Assembly: GCA_042408445.1 (NCBI GenBank)
Contig: JBHORC010000019.1
Coordinates: 14,092 to 78,091, forward strand
Direction of reading: 5' to 3'
From: CF-46 sp042408445
Lineage (GTDB): Bacteria; Chloroflexota; Limnocylindria; Limnocylindrales; CSP1-4
DNA length: 64,000 nt
In this document: positions 27,070-34,948 of the stretch, piece after piece
How positions within the stretch are numbered: position 1 is the stretch's first letter
Layout: every line of letters starts with the position of its first letter
The notes under the pieces: generated by a model
The model's input: the letters and a program-made list of their open reading frames with translations, nothing else
Told to the model about the DNA's origin: nothing
Databases searched by the model: none
Made by a program: the position numbers and the translations under genes

Positions 27070-30000
27070 TTAACCGATGCGGCGCATCCCCGCGTAGCCG
27101 AGCTGGCGGACGCCCTCGGGCCGATCCGGCGCGCCGGCGGTCGCGGCCGCCTCGACGAGCGGCCGGACCTCGTGGGCGATCACGTTCACGACCGATGATT
27201 CGCGCTGGAGCTCGCCGTCGACGAGGAGCAGCGCGTGCCGTCGCACGACGCCGCGGAGACGCGCCCACGCGTCCGGCCAGAGCGTGACGTTGACCATGCC
27301 GGTCTCGTCCTCGAGGGCGAGGAAGACCGTCCCCTTGGCGGTCATCGGGTGCTGCCGCGTGACGACGAGACCGCCGATCCGGACGCGCCCCGGGCGTCGA
27401 TCGTTCAGCGCCGCATTCGTCACCGCACCGAGCTTCTCCAGCGCCGGACGGTAGAGCCCGACCACCTGCCGCCGGGCGTCGAGACCGATGACCGAATATG
27501 CATCGCCGATCCGCTCCGATTCGGTGAGCCCGGGGAGCGTCGGCGCGTCCGTGGCGGGCAGGCGGAGCGCCATCGGCCGTGACGCAGCCCTGGTGAAGGC
27601 GCCGCCCCGCGTCGAGCGACCGTCGACACGTCCCCGCGTCGCGCCGGCGACCTCGCGGAGCTGCCAGAGCAGCTCGCGGCGCGGCCGGCCCAGCGAGTCG
27701 AGCGCACCGACCCGGATCAGCCGCTCGATCGTCTCCTCGGGCAGTCCGGTCCGCTCGACGACGTCCGCGAGGGTCCGGTAGGGACCGCGCGCCAGCTCCG
27801 CATCGAGGAGCTCCTTGTGCTCCTCGCCGATCCCCTTCACGAGCCGGAGGCCGAGCCGGACCCCCCACCCGACGGCACTCTCGGCGGCCCACTGCCCGCG
27901 CGCCTCATCCGACGGGACGACGCAGCCGCTCGACCGGACCGGCGCCGGTCGTCGCTCGATGCCGGCGTCCCCGGGGAGTGGCTCGCCGGGGCCCTCGTCC
28001 CCCTCCCCGATCGCCCAGCCCGGCCGCCCGACCCATTCGGTGGTCGTCTGATAGCTCGACCGGTTGATGTCGACCGGCAGGACGGCAACGCCGTGGCGCT
28101 TCGCGTCGTTGACGAGGACCTCGACGGGATAGAAGCCCATCGGCTGGGCGTTGATCAGCCCGACGACGAACTGGGCCGGATAGAAGAGCTTCAGAAACGA
28201 CGATTCGTAGGCGGTCCGGGCGAAGGCCGCCGCGTGCGATTTCGCGAAGCCGAACGAGGCGAACGCCGCGACCTGGCGGAACAGCTCCTCGGCGGTCTCC
28301 TCCGTCATGCCGGGCTGACGCATGCAGCCGTCGTGGAACTGCTGGTGGAGCTTCTCCATCTCGCGGCTCGAGCGCCACGTCCCCATCGCCCGCCGGAACC
28401 CGTCGCTCTCGGCGGCCGAGAAGCCCGCCACCTCGATCGCGATCCGCATGACCTGCTCCTGGTAGAGGATGACGCCCATCGAATCGCGGAGGACCGGCTC
28501 CAGGCTCGGATGGAGGTACGTGACGGGCTCCAGGCCCTGCTTGCGTCGCAGGTAGGGGTGGACGGCGTTGCCCTGGATCGGGCCCGGCCGGATGATCGCG
28601 ACCTCGACGACGAGATCGTCCAGGCTCGACGGGTTCGACTTCGGCAGCGTCTGCATCTGGGCCCGGCTCTCGACCTGGAAGACGCCGACCGTGTCGGCCG
28701 CGCGGAGCATCGCGAAGACCTCGGGGACCTGCTCCGGCAGACGGTCGAGATCGAGACAGACGGCACAGTCGTGCTCGATGAGCTGGAGCGTCTCGTCGAT
28801 CGCCGCGAGCATGCCGAGCCCGAGCAGGTCGAGCTTGATGAGCTTCAGCGCCTCGACATCGCGCTTGTCGAACTGGACGACGACCCGGTCCTTCATCGTC
28901 GCCCGCTCCAGCGGGGCGATGTCGATGAGCGGGGCGGCGGTCACGAGCATCCCGCCGCTGTGGATCGAGAGGTGGCGCGGAAAACCGTCGATCCGGGCAC
29001 AGAACTCGAGCCAGCGCTCCCAGTCGCTCAGGTCGCGGGTGCTGCCGCCGCGGGCCTGCGGCGGCGCCTCCGGCTCGATCCGGGCGACCTTCGACTCCGG
29101 CGCCGCTCCGCCGCGCCCCATCGTCGCGTGGCTCAGCGCGGGCGGATCCCAGTGGTTCGGCCGGCCGAGCCGATCCGTCTTGCGGGGCGCCGTCTCGGGC
29201 AGGCCGCTCTCCGGATCGATTGCCCGCTGGCCGCCCTGGCCGTCGTCGAGGAGCGCCGGCGCGACGAGCGTGTCCGGGTCCTGGGTGCCGTCGCGGGCGC
29301 CGACGAGTCGCTCGCGATCCGCGGCATAGCCCGTCCCCCGGCCCTCGCGCAGCCACGCGACGCTCGCCGGCGTGTCGCCCGGACCACCCTCGTCGTCACC
29401 GTGCCGGGCAGGCCGGATCGCCGTCCGTGGAGCGAGCGCATCGGGCAGCGGCCGACTCGGGCCAGTCCCACCGCCCGCATCCGTCTTCCGGGCACGGATA
29501 TGACTCGGGGTGGTATCTCCCGGGCGTGCGACGGGATTGGCGCCCGCCGAGCCGGCCGATCGTGCACGGTCGAGCGTGAGCGAGCCCGACTCCCGCGCGT
29601 CGGAGGCGTCTTCCGGGCCGCCTTGACCCGGCGATACCACGGGGACTCGTAGGGAAGGTGGGAGCGCGGCGGGCCCGGCCGAATCGCCCGGCGACGTCGC
29701 GACGATCCCCGCCTCCGCTCCGACCGGCACGTCGTGCAGCCAGCCGAACGGGCGGGGAGCGTCGGGATCGACGGGCTTCTTCGGCTGCTTCCACGGCGGC
29801 ACCTTCCCGACGAGCGGGATCCGGGTGTTGAGCTGGCCCATGCCGTCCACGAGCTGCTCGCCCACGGGCACGGCCGAAGCGCGGTCCTCGACACGGGCCG
29901 CGTCCTCCAGCCGCGACAGGCGGCCGGTTCCGATCTCGCCCGCGCCGCCGGTCCCGTTTCCGCCAGCCGTCCGGACGCGGCCGCCGCGGGCGTGGTTCAG

Positions 30001-31824
30001 CTGGCCCATCCCGTCGACCAGGCCGCGCTCGCCCGCGAGGGCGGCCGCCGCAGCAACCGCCTCGTCGGTCGCGCCAGCCCCGGCGGCGACTCCCTCCGGC
30101 CGTCGGAAGAACTCGGCGAAGCCGCCGTCCGCCTCGAGATCGCGGCGGACCATCACGCTGTCGTACGTCTCGAGCGCCTTGGCGACCCGGTCGACGAGCG
30201 GCCGCGGAAAGCCGAGCGCCACCCCCACCTCGCGAACCGCCGACCGTGCCCGGTAGGTGACGAGGTTGCACACCATGCCGGTGTGCTCCGGGCCGTACCG
30301 GTTGTAGATGTACTGGATGACCTCCTCCCGGCGCTCCGAGCTGAAGTCGATGTCGACGTCCGGGTAGGTCGTCCGGCCCTCGTTGATGAACCGCTCGAAC
30401 AGGAGGTTGTGGGCGATCGGCTCGACCCGGCTGATCCCGAGCGTGTACGAGACGATCGAGCTCGTCGCGCTTCCCCGGCCCTGGGCCGGGATCCCCTCCT
30501 CCTTCGCGAAGCGCATCAGGTCCCAGCAGATCAGGAAGAACTCGGCGAGCCCGGCCCGCTCGATGACGTCGAGCTCGTGGGCGAGGCGGTTCACGACCGC
30601 GGCGGTCATCGGGTGATAGCGCCGACGGGCACCCTCCCAGCAGAGCTCCGAGAGATACGAGAACGGGGTCTCGTTGCGGGGCACCGGGAAGCCGGGAAAG
30701 CGGTACTGCTCGAAGCCGAGATCGACGCGACAGGCGGCCGAGAGATCCGCGGCGCGGGCCATCCCCGCCGACCAGGCACGGGCGACGTCGCGGCCGAGCG
30801 ATCCGTCGCCGGGCGGCAGGTCCGCGATCTCGTCCGCCGACTTGAGGTACGACTCGCCGTCGCCACGCCGCAGGTCCGCGAGCCCGTCCAGCGTCCGGCC
30901 GTGACGGATCGCCGTCAGGACGTCCTGGAACTCGCGGCCCTCCGGTCGGGCGTAGTGGACGTCATTCGTCACGACGACCGGCAACCGCAGCTCCCCGGCG
31001 AGTGCCACCGTCTCCGTCACGAGCCAGTCGTCGTCCGGGAGCCGGTGATGGGACAGCTCGAGATGGAAGCCGTCGCGGCCGTACCGCTCGGCGAGGGTCT
31101 CCGCCGCGAGTCGAGCACCGGCCCGGTCGCCGGCTCGCAGCCGCCGCGCAATCTCTCCTTCGCGGCACCCCGACAGCGCGACGAGCCCCTCGCGATGCTC
31201 CGCGAGGAGCGCCTGGTCGAAGCGGGGCATCGCCTTCGTGCCGCCGAGATTCGCCCGCGAGACGAGGCGGCACAGGCTCCGGTAGCCGATCGCGTCGCGG
31301 GCGAGCAGGACGAGATGCGAGCCGCGCTGCCGCTCGCCGATGCCGCGGACGTCCTCCTTGACCGCCTCGCGGTGGCCGGGCAGGCGGGTCCGTTCCGGCC
31401 GCGGTCGATCCGGGTCGCCCTCTCGGGCTTCGGAGTCCGGGCCCGTAAGCGTGCGCGCAGCCGCGACCGTGCCGCCCGCGCCACCGCCTCCGGCCCAGCT
31501 CCCGCTCCCGGTGACCGTTCCGCTCCCGTCGGGCCGCCGATTCCGACCACCGCGCCGGCCGCGCCGCCGAACGGGGATGACGAGATGGTCCGGATCCGGT
31601 GCCGCAGCATCGCGGATCTCCACCTCGATCCCGAGAATGGGCCGAAGCCCGACCTCCTCGTATGCGGTCGTCGCCCGGACGACGCCGTACAGCCCCTGGT
31701 GGTCCGTGATGCCGAGGCCGGTCAACCCCAGCTCGACCGCTCGTTCGGCGAGCTCGTCAGGTGCCGAGGCACCGTCGAGAAACGAGAAGTTCGTGTGGCA
31801 ATGGAGCTCGGCGTAGGCTGCCAT
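27070..31824 (-). CDS. dnaE2: error-prone DNA polymerase DnaE2, with large insertions
   Basis: 1584 residues, against about 1050-1100 for typical DnaE2. The start AAYAELHCHTNFSFLDGAS and TDHQGLYG mark the PHP domain; AQGRGSATSSIVSYTLGI and TYPDVDIDFSSERRE carry catalytic polymerase residues; LVVEVAIIRPGPIQG and AFASFGFAKSHAAAFA follow; the C-terminus ends with an OB domain (LEDETGMVNVTLWPDAW). Insertions of about 90 (residues ~75-165) and 350 residues (~575-928) are Gly/Arg/Pro-rich; the second holds two copies of LVDGMGQLN. DnaE2 is the catalytic polymerase of the ImuAB-DnaE2 mutasome used in damage-induced mutagenesis. An SOS box lies in its promoter, and its leader is only about four bases. 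Confidence 0.93.
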   Translation of the reverse strand: MAAYAELHCHTNFSFLDGASAPDELAERAVELGLTGLGITDHQGLYGVVRATTAYEEVGLRPILGIEVEIRDAAAPDPDHLVIPVRRRGRRGGRNRRPDGSGTVTGSGSWAGGGGAGGTVAAARTLTGPDSEAREGDPDRPRPERTRLPGHREAVKEDVRGIGERQRGSHLVLLARDAIGYRSLCRLVSRANLGGTKAMPRFDQALLAEHREGLVALSGCREGEIARRLRAGDRAGARLAAETLAERYGRDGFHLELSHHRLPDDDWLVTETVALAGELRLPVVVTNDVHYARPEGREFQDVLTAIRHGRTLDGLADLRRGDGESYLKSADEIADLPPGDGSLGRDVARAWSAGMARAADLSAACRVDLGFEQYRFPGFPVPRNETPFSYLSELCWEGARRRYHPMTAAVVNRLAHELDVIERAGLAEFFLICWDLMRFAKEEGIPAQGRGSATSSIVSYTLGISRVEPIAHNLLFERFINEGRTTYPDVDIDFSSERREEVIQYIYNRYGPEHTGMVCNLVTYRARSAVREVGVALGFPRPLVDRVAKALETYDSVMVRRDLEADGGFAEFFRRPEGVAAGAGATDEAVAAAAALAGERGLVDGMGQLNHARGGRVRTAGGNGTGGAGEIGTGRLSRLEDAARVEDRASAVPVGEQLVDGMGQLNTRIPLVGKVPPWKQPKKPVDPDAPRPFGWLHDVPVGAEAGIVATSPGDSAGPAALPPSLRVPVVSPGQGGPEDASDARESGSLTLDRARSAGSAGANPVARPGDTTPSHIRARKTDAGGGTGPSRPLPDALAPRTAIRPARHGDDEGGPGDTPASVAWLREGRGTGYAADRERLVGARDGTQDPDTLVAPALLDDGQGGQRAIDPESGLPETAPRKTDRLGRPNHWDPPALSHATMGRGGAAPESKVARIEPEAPPQARGGSTRDLSDWERWLEFCARIDGFPRHLSIHSGGMLVTAAPLIDIAPLERATMKDRVVVQFDKRDVEALKLIKLDLLGLGMLAAIDETLQLIEHDCAVCLDLDRLPEQVPEVFAMLRAADTVGVFQVESRAQMQTLPKSNPSSLDDLVVEVAIIRPGPIQGNAVHPYLRRKQGLEPVTYLHPSLEPVLRDSMGVILYQEQVMRIAIEVAGFSAAESDGFRRAMGTWRSSREMEKLHQQFHDGCMRQPGMTEETAEELFRQVAAFASFGFAKSHAAAFARTAYESSFLKLFYPAQFVVGLINAQPMGFYPVEVLVNDAKRHGVAVLPVDINRSSYQTTTEWVGRPGWAIGEGDEGPGEPLPGDAGIERRPAPVRSSGCVVPSDEARGQWAAESAVGWGVRLGLRLVKGIGEEHKELLDAELARGPYRTLADVVERTGLPEETIERLIRVGALDSLGRPRRELLWQLREVAGATRGRVDGRSTRGGAFTRAASRPMALRLPATDAPTLPGLTESERIGDAYSVIGLDARRQVVGLYRPALEKLGAVTNAALNDRRPGRVRIGGLVVTRQHPMTAKGTVFLALEDETGMVNVTLWPDAWARLRGVVRRHALLLVDGELQRESSVVNVIAHEVRPLVEAAATAGAPDRPEGVRQLGYAGMRRIG

Positions 31825-31832
31825 CGGGACCG

Positions 31833-31861
31833 TTTACGATAGAACATGCGTTCAGTATTGT
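31833..31861 (+). promoter_or_regulatory. divergent promoter sharing the dnaE2 SOS box
   Basis: Plus strand TTTACG (31833-31838), 17-base spacer, TATTGT (31856-31861). The spacer contains the whole GAAC-N4-GTTC box. Transcription would start near 31868 and run toward the small membrane gene at 31957. Confidence 0.5.
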
Positions 31862-31864
31862 CGA
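31836..31864 (-). promoter_or_regulatory. dnaE2 promoter
   Basis: Minus strand TCGACA (31859-31864), 17-base spacer, TATCGT (31836-31841). The SOS box abuts the -10. The ATG at 31824 is 11 bases past the -10, so the leader is about four bases and no Shine-Dalgarno can exist. Confidence 0.65.
31842..31853. promoter_or_regulatory. SOS box (LexA operator) at dnaE2
   Basis: GAACATGCGTTC fits GAAC-N4-GTTC, the Gram-positive-type LexA/DinR operator, with flanking A on the left as in the second box at 35880. It lies within the spacers of two opposed promoters, so bound LexA would shut both. Confidence 0.8.
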
Positions 31865-31956
31865 GCACACGGACACCGGAAGTCCTGCCAGAATCTGGTT
31901 CGAAAATCGTGGCCCGAACGCGAAACACGGGGGCAACGTCCGGCGTCTACAGCCGC

Positions 31957-32085
31957 ATGAAGCGGGACACAGCCAGCCTCCTCGCCATCACGCTCCGGAC
32001 GGGGCTCATGGTGCTCGCCGCCCTGATCCTCATCCTGGTCCTCCTTCCGGCGGTGGTGGCCGCTCAGGCGGCTGTCCTCCGCTGA
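31957..32085 (+). CDS. small single-span membrane protein, possibly SOS-induced
   Basis: 42 residues: a short basic start (MKRDTASLLAITLRTG) and one hydrophobic helix (LMVLAALILILVLLPAVVAA) ending AQAAVLR. Upstream in-frame starts exist at 31846 (inside the SOS box) and a GTG at 31909; none has a clear ribosome site, so the start is uncertain. It is read from the promoter that shares dnaE2's SOS box. Known SOS-induced small membrane proteins such as SidA, YneA and TisB block division or depolarise the membrane; whether this is one is inference from size, topology and operator position. No family recognised. Confidence 0.4.
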   Translation: MKRDTASLLAITLRTGLMVLAALILILVLLPAVVAAQAAVLR

Positions 32086-32288
32086 ACCAACAACCGTCCT
32101 GCGCCTGGGGGCCCGGGACGAATCGGGCGGCAAGCGATCGCGAGGATCGGACGCCGACCTGCTGCGAGCCTGGTGAGCGGGTTCGTGGCCAGGAGACCGC
32201 CGTCGTGCTGGGGCGCGACGGCGGTCTTCACGTTTGCCGGCTCCATTCCGGGCGCCCCGGTTCCGGCCACCGCGACTACCATGCGAGC

Positions 32289-32840
32289 GTGACCGTGCTC
32301 CGCCGCCCGGCCGCCTCCTTCGTCGTCGCGATCACGGCAGCGCTGCTGACCCTGATCGTTGCCTGCTCCCCGACTGCCCCGACAGCGCCCGCCGGCACGA
32401 CGTCTGCTCCCGGGTCCAGCGTGAACGCGGCAGAGCCCAGTCTCACGCCCGTTCCGGGCGGCCCGGGCGGTCCCGCCCGCAGCGCCGTCGCCAGTCACGC
32501 ACCGAGGACGACGACCGACGTCGAAGGCTTCGGAGCGATCGCCGACACCCTCCCGCCGTCCTTCCCGAAGCTGCCGGATGAGACCGAGAGCGAGGTCACC
32601 AGCGCGGCGAGCGGCGTGTTCGTCTCGAATCTGGATCCCGTCGCAGCCAGCAAGGTCATCGCGGCGGCCCTGCGGGCCCAGGGCTGGAAGGTGGATGTCA
32701 GCTCCCCGCTCGAGGACGGCAGCGTCGTCCTCGAGGCAACCGGCGCGCCCACCGGTTGCAGGACCGAGGTGCGCTTCACGCCAGCGTCTGGCAGCATCCT
32801 CATGTCGGTGCTGTACGGCGCGGCCTGTCCGTCCAGCTGA
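32289..32840 (+). CDS. hypothetical lipoprotein
   Basis: 183 residues from a GTG at 32289 (a second GTG is two codons later). The signal peptide FVVAITAALLTLIVAC ends in a good lipobox, with the acylated Cys near residue 26. A Pro/Ser/Thr/Ala-rich spacer of about 50 residues follows, then a small globular domain (SGVFVSNLDPVAASKVIAAA, TEVRFTPASGSILMSVLYG) that I do not recognise; two later cysteines (TGCRTE, GAACPSS) may pair. A TACCAT -10-like hexamer (32277-32282) is exactly six bases before the GTG, suggesting a leaderless message. It lies inside the split mutasome locus, on the opposite strand. Confidence 0.75.
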   Translation: MTVLRRPAASFVVAITAALLTLIVACSPTAPTAPAGTTSAPGSSVNAAEPSLTPVPGGPGGPARSAVASHAPRTTTDVEGFGAIADTLPPSFPKLPDETESEVTSAASGVFVSNLDPVAASKVIAAALRAQGWKVDVSSPLEDGSVVLEATGAPTGCRTEVRFTPASGSILMSVLYGAACPSS

Positions 32841-32860
32841 TCGCACGGGAGACACGATCG

Positions 32861-32968
32861 GTGCATGCCAGAGCCCGCGATGTCGCGGGCGCGATCGTCC
32901 TCACGGCCGTTCTTGTCGCTGGTGTGGTCCTCCTCGTGCTCGGATCGGTGAACTCCGTCCCGCACTGA
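32861..32968 (+). CDS. tiny single-span membrane peptide
   Basis: 35 residues from a GTG at 32861 with GGGAG about nine bases upstream. The peptide has a basic lead (HARARDVAG) and one hydrophobic helix (AIVLTAVLVAGVVLLVLGSV), ending NSVPH. It starts 20 bases after the lipoprotein stop. An overlapping ATG frame at 32864 lacks a hydrophobic helix. No family is recognised; the call rests on the helix, the ribosome site and the spacing. Confidence 0.4.
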   Translation: MHARARDVAGAIVLTAVLVAGVVLLVLGSVNSVPH

Positions 32969-33120
32969 CGGCTCGACCCGCCTCGATCCGTCGCCGCCCC
33001 ACCGGCGATGCAAGGCTCCCGATACGGCATCACATCGGTGACGTCCCGGTAACAACTCCTGAACGGCCGTCGTCCATGGTTTCACGACCGGCTGCTCCCG
33101 GTCCGTTCAGGGGTGATGGC

Positions 33121-33234
33121 GTGCAGCACCGAACCACGCGCTCCAGTGACGATCTTCAGGCCCTTGCCTTCGTGGTGGCCCTCTTCGGTCTCCTCCTCGC
33201 TGTGACCGTGATGCTGGGAGCACCGATCGGGTGA
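33121..33234 (+). CDS. tiny single-span membrane peptide, coupled to the next gene
   Basis: 37 residues from a GTG at 33121 preceded by AGGGGTGAT; an in-frame ATG at 33076 would give 52. One helix (LQALAFVVALFGLLLAVTVML) takes up the C-terminal half after a polar N-terminus (QHRTTRSSDD). The stop overlaps the next start (GTGA), which supports real translation. No family is recognised. Confidence 0.45.
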   Translation: MQHRTTRSSDDLQALAFVVALFGLLLAVTVMLGAPIG

Positions 33235-33386
33235 ACGACCCGCTGGCATCCGATCCCTGGCCCGACTCGGATTCGTCGCCGACCCGCGCGGGCATTCGGC
33301 TCCTGATGCTGGTGGTGATCCTCGTCGTCCTCCCGATGCTCCTGCTCGGGGCGTCGCTCGGCGGATCGGGCTGCGGCGGCGGCTGA
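33231..33386 (+). CDS. tiny single-span membrane peptide, Gly-rich end
   Basis: 51 residues from the GTG at 33231, overlapping the previous stop by GTGA. The first ~20 residues are acidic (NDPLASDPWPDSDSSP), then one helix (RLLMLVVILVVLPMLLLGAS), then GGSGCGGG at the C-terminus with a lone Cys. It ends eight bases before the convergent DUF6504-like gene; a small CTGAG/CTCAG hairpin (33383-33397) spans both stops. No family is recognised. Confidence 0.45.
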   Translation: MNDPLASDPWPDSDSSPTRAGIRLLMLVVILVVLPMLLLGASLGGSGCGGG

Positions 33387-33393
33387 GAGATCC

Positions 33394-33642
33394 TCAGTCG
33401 TACAGCCGCTCGAGGTGCCACGTGCCGGCGACGCGGTCGTGGTACACGAGCGCCAGCCAGCGCCGGCCGACCACCTTGCAGTAGTCCCGCTCGATCGGCT
33501 CCCGCCACCACGACTCCGCGACGCGCCAGCTGTTGCAGACCTCGACCGGCTCGCGCTGGCCATTCCAGGCGATCGCGACGAGCCGTCCAGCCGGGTCCAG
33601 CTCGACGCCGATCTCCGGGTGCTCGCGGAGCAGCCGCGTCAC
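33394..33642 (-). CDS. DUF6504-like protein of the imuB locus
   Basis: 82 residues from a GTG at 33642, with AGGAG seven bases before it. The text EPIERDYCKVVGRRWLALVY and DRVAGTWHLERLYD fits the small domain I recall next to imuB/dnaE2 in Actinomycetota and relatives (DUF6504). Its role in the mutasome is unknown. It begins 58 bases after imuB on the same strand and so completes an imuA-imuB-DUF6504 transcript. Family call is from memory of the pattern. Confidence 0.65.
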   Translation of the reverse strand: MTRLLREHPEIGVELDPAGRLVAIAWNGQREPVEVCNSWRVAESWWREPIERDYCKVVGRRWLALVYHDRVAGTWHLERLYD

Positions 33643-33700
33643 CGCTGTCTCCTGGCCGCGTCCGCCGCGCGCGGCCCCGGATCCCCGTCCCTCACGTCCG

Positions 33701-34948
33701 TCACGTCCGCCAGCTCCAGCGACGCTCCGGGAGCGGCGCCTCGGGATCGTTGATCGCGACGCGTCGAACGCGATCCTCCCCGAAGGTCAGCGCGAGACGG
33801 GCGAGCTGCCAGCCGAGCCGCGAGGTCCTGGCCGCCTGCGGCACGAACAGCGGGAGCTGCTGACCGACCGCCGGCTCGACCCCCGCGAGCTCCAGCGCGA
33901 TCCGCTCCACCGGAGCCGGCGGCGGGGTCCGCTCGAGACGGGCGAGGAGGAGCCGCTCGATCGCATCCGCGTCCGAGGTGGGCTCCGGAAAGCGCTGCTC
34001 GACGGCGAGCTCCGCTGGCGTTCCCGCGACGGCGAACGTGACGTCGAGGGTCAGCCCGAGATGAGCGCGCGCCGCTGCCATCCCGCGCGCCTCGATCTGG
34101 CTCGCCAGCGCGGCGGCCAGCCGATGGAGGACGAACCGGAGCGACTCCGTCTCCGCGACCGGCGGGTCGATCGGCAGGGCAAGCGCCAGGCGCTCGGGGG
34201 CACGTCGCGGGCGAAACGGCTCGAGCTCCTGACCGCGTGCCCGCGCGTGGAGCCGCTCGCCCTCGGCTCCGAACCGGGCCACGAGCGCGGACCGCGGCAG
34301 CTCGGCGACCGCGCCGATCCGGCGGAGCCCGAACCGGGCAAGCCGCGCTCGGACGTCGGGATCCGATGTCAGGAGCGACGCGGGCAGTGGGGCGAGGAAG
34401 CGGGCATCGCCCTCCGGTTCGACGACACGGGCGACGGCGGGCTCGGCATGACCGGCCGCGACGGTAGCCGCGAAGCGGGTTCCGGCAATCCCCGGGCGAG
34501 GGGCTCCGGGCAGGGCACGGTGGCTGTCCACCGCGGCGAGCGCCTCGACGAGCCGCTCGACGAGCAAGGGCTCCGGCCCCCACAACCGGTCCAGCCCGTC
34601 GGCGTGGACCTCGATCAGCCCGAAGGCCGGATCGGCCGGGTCCGTCGTGCCGGCGAGGCCGGGGCTGAACCGGGCGAGCGTCTCGAACGCCGTCTCGAGC
34701 GCAGCAGCGTCCTCCTCGGGCTCCGGATCGAGGAACGTCGCCTCAGGGGCGAGCCGGTGCGCGCTCGCGAGCGGGATCCCGCGTCGGACGCCGAGCGCCC
34801 GGGCCGCCGGATCGGCGTCGATCACCGTCCCGTCCGTCCACGGCTGGCCGCCCAGGATCACCGGCCGGTCCGTCGGGAACGAGTCGGAGTGGCGGGCGCG
34901 AGCGAGCCGGATCGGGAGATGCGGCCAGTAGAGGTGGAGGAGTCGCAT
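33701..34948 (-). CDS. imuB: ImuB, Y-family polymerase-like mutasome subunit
   Basis: 415 residues from the ATG at 34948 (the family start RLLHLYWPHLPIRLAR). The fold follows DinB: palm/fingers (VIDADPAARALGVRRGIPLASA), thumb HhH (RLARFGLRRIGAVAELPRSAL) and a little finger. The polymerase acidic residues are degenerate (the DinB start DxDxFF is LYWPHLP, and the second site SxDE is not seen), as in ImuB. ImuB links the beta clamp to DnaE2 and ImuA. A clamp-binding QLPLF sits near residue 365. There is no Shine-Dalgarno; the start lies 206 bases inside the imuA 3' end, which suggests coupled re-initiation. Confidence 0.88.
   Translation of the reverse strand: MRLLHLYWPHLPIRLARARHSDSFPTDRPVILGGQPWTDGTVIDADPAARALGVRRGIPLASAHRLAPEATFLDPEPEEDAAALETAFETLARFSPGLAGTTDPADPAFGLIEVHADGLDRLWGPEPLLVERLVEALAAVDSHRALPGAPRPGIAGTRFAATVAAGHAEPAVARVVEPEGDARFLAPLPASLLTSDPDVRARLARFGLRRIGAVAELPRSALVARFGAEGERLHARARGQELEPFRPRRAPERLALALPIDPPVAETESLRFVLHRLAAALASQIEARGMAAARAHLGLTLDVTFAVAGTPAELAVEQRFPEPTSDADAIERLLLARLERTPPPAPVERIALELAGVEPAVGQQLPLFVPQAARTSRLGWQLARLALTFGEDRVRRVAINDPEAPLPERRWSWRT

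Noticed and set aside
29040..30100. Intein inside DnaE2
   Set aside because: No conserved Cys/Ser at a first junction, no terminal His-Asn, no endonuclease motif; the block is low-complexity Gly/Arg/Pro sequence.
32864..32968. Alternative ATG frame within the 35-residue membrane ORF
   Set aside because: It gives an Arg/Ser-rich peptide with no hydrophobic helix and runs past neighbouring gene signals.
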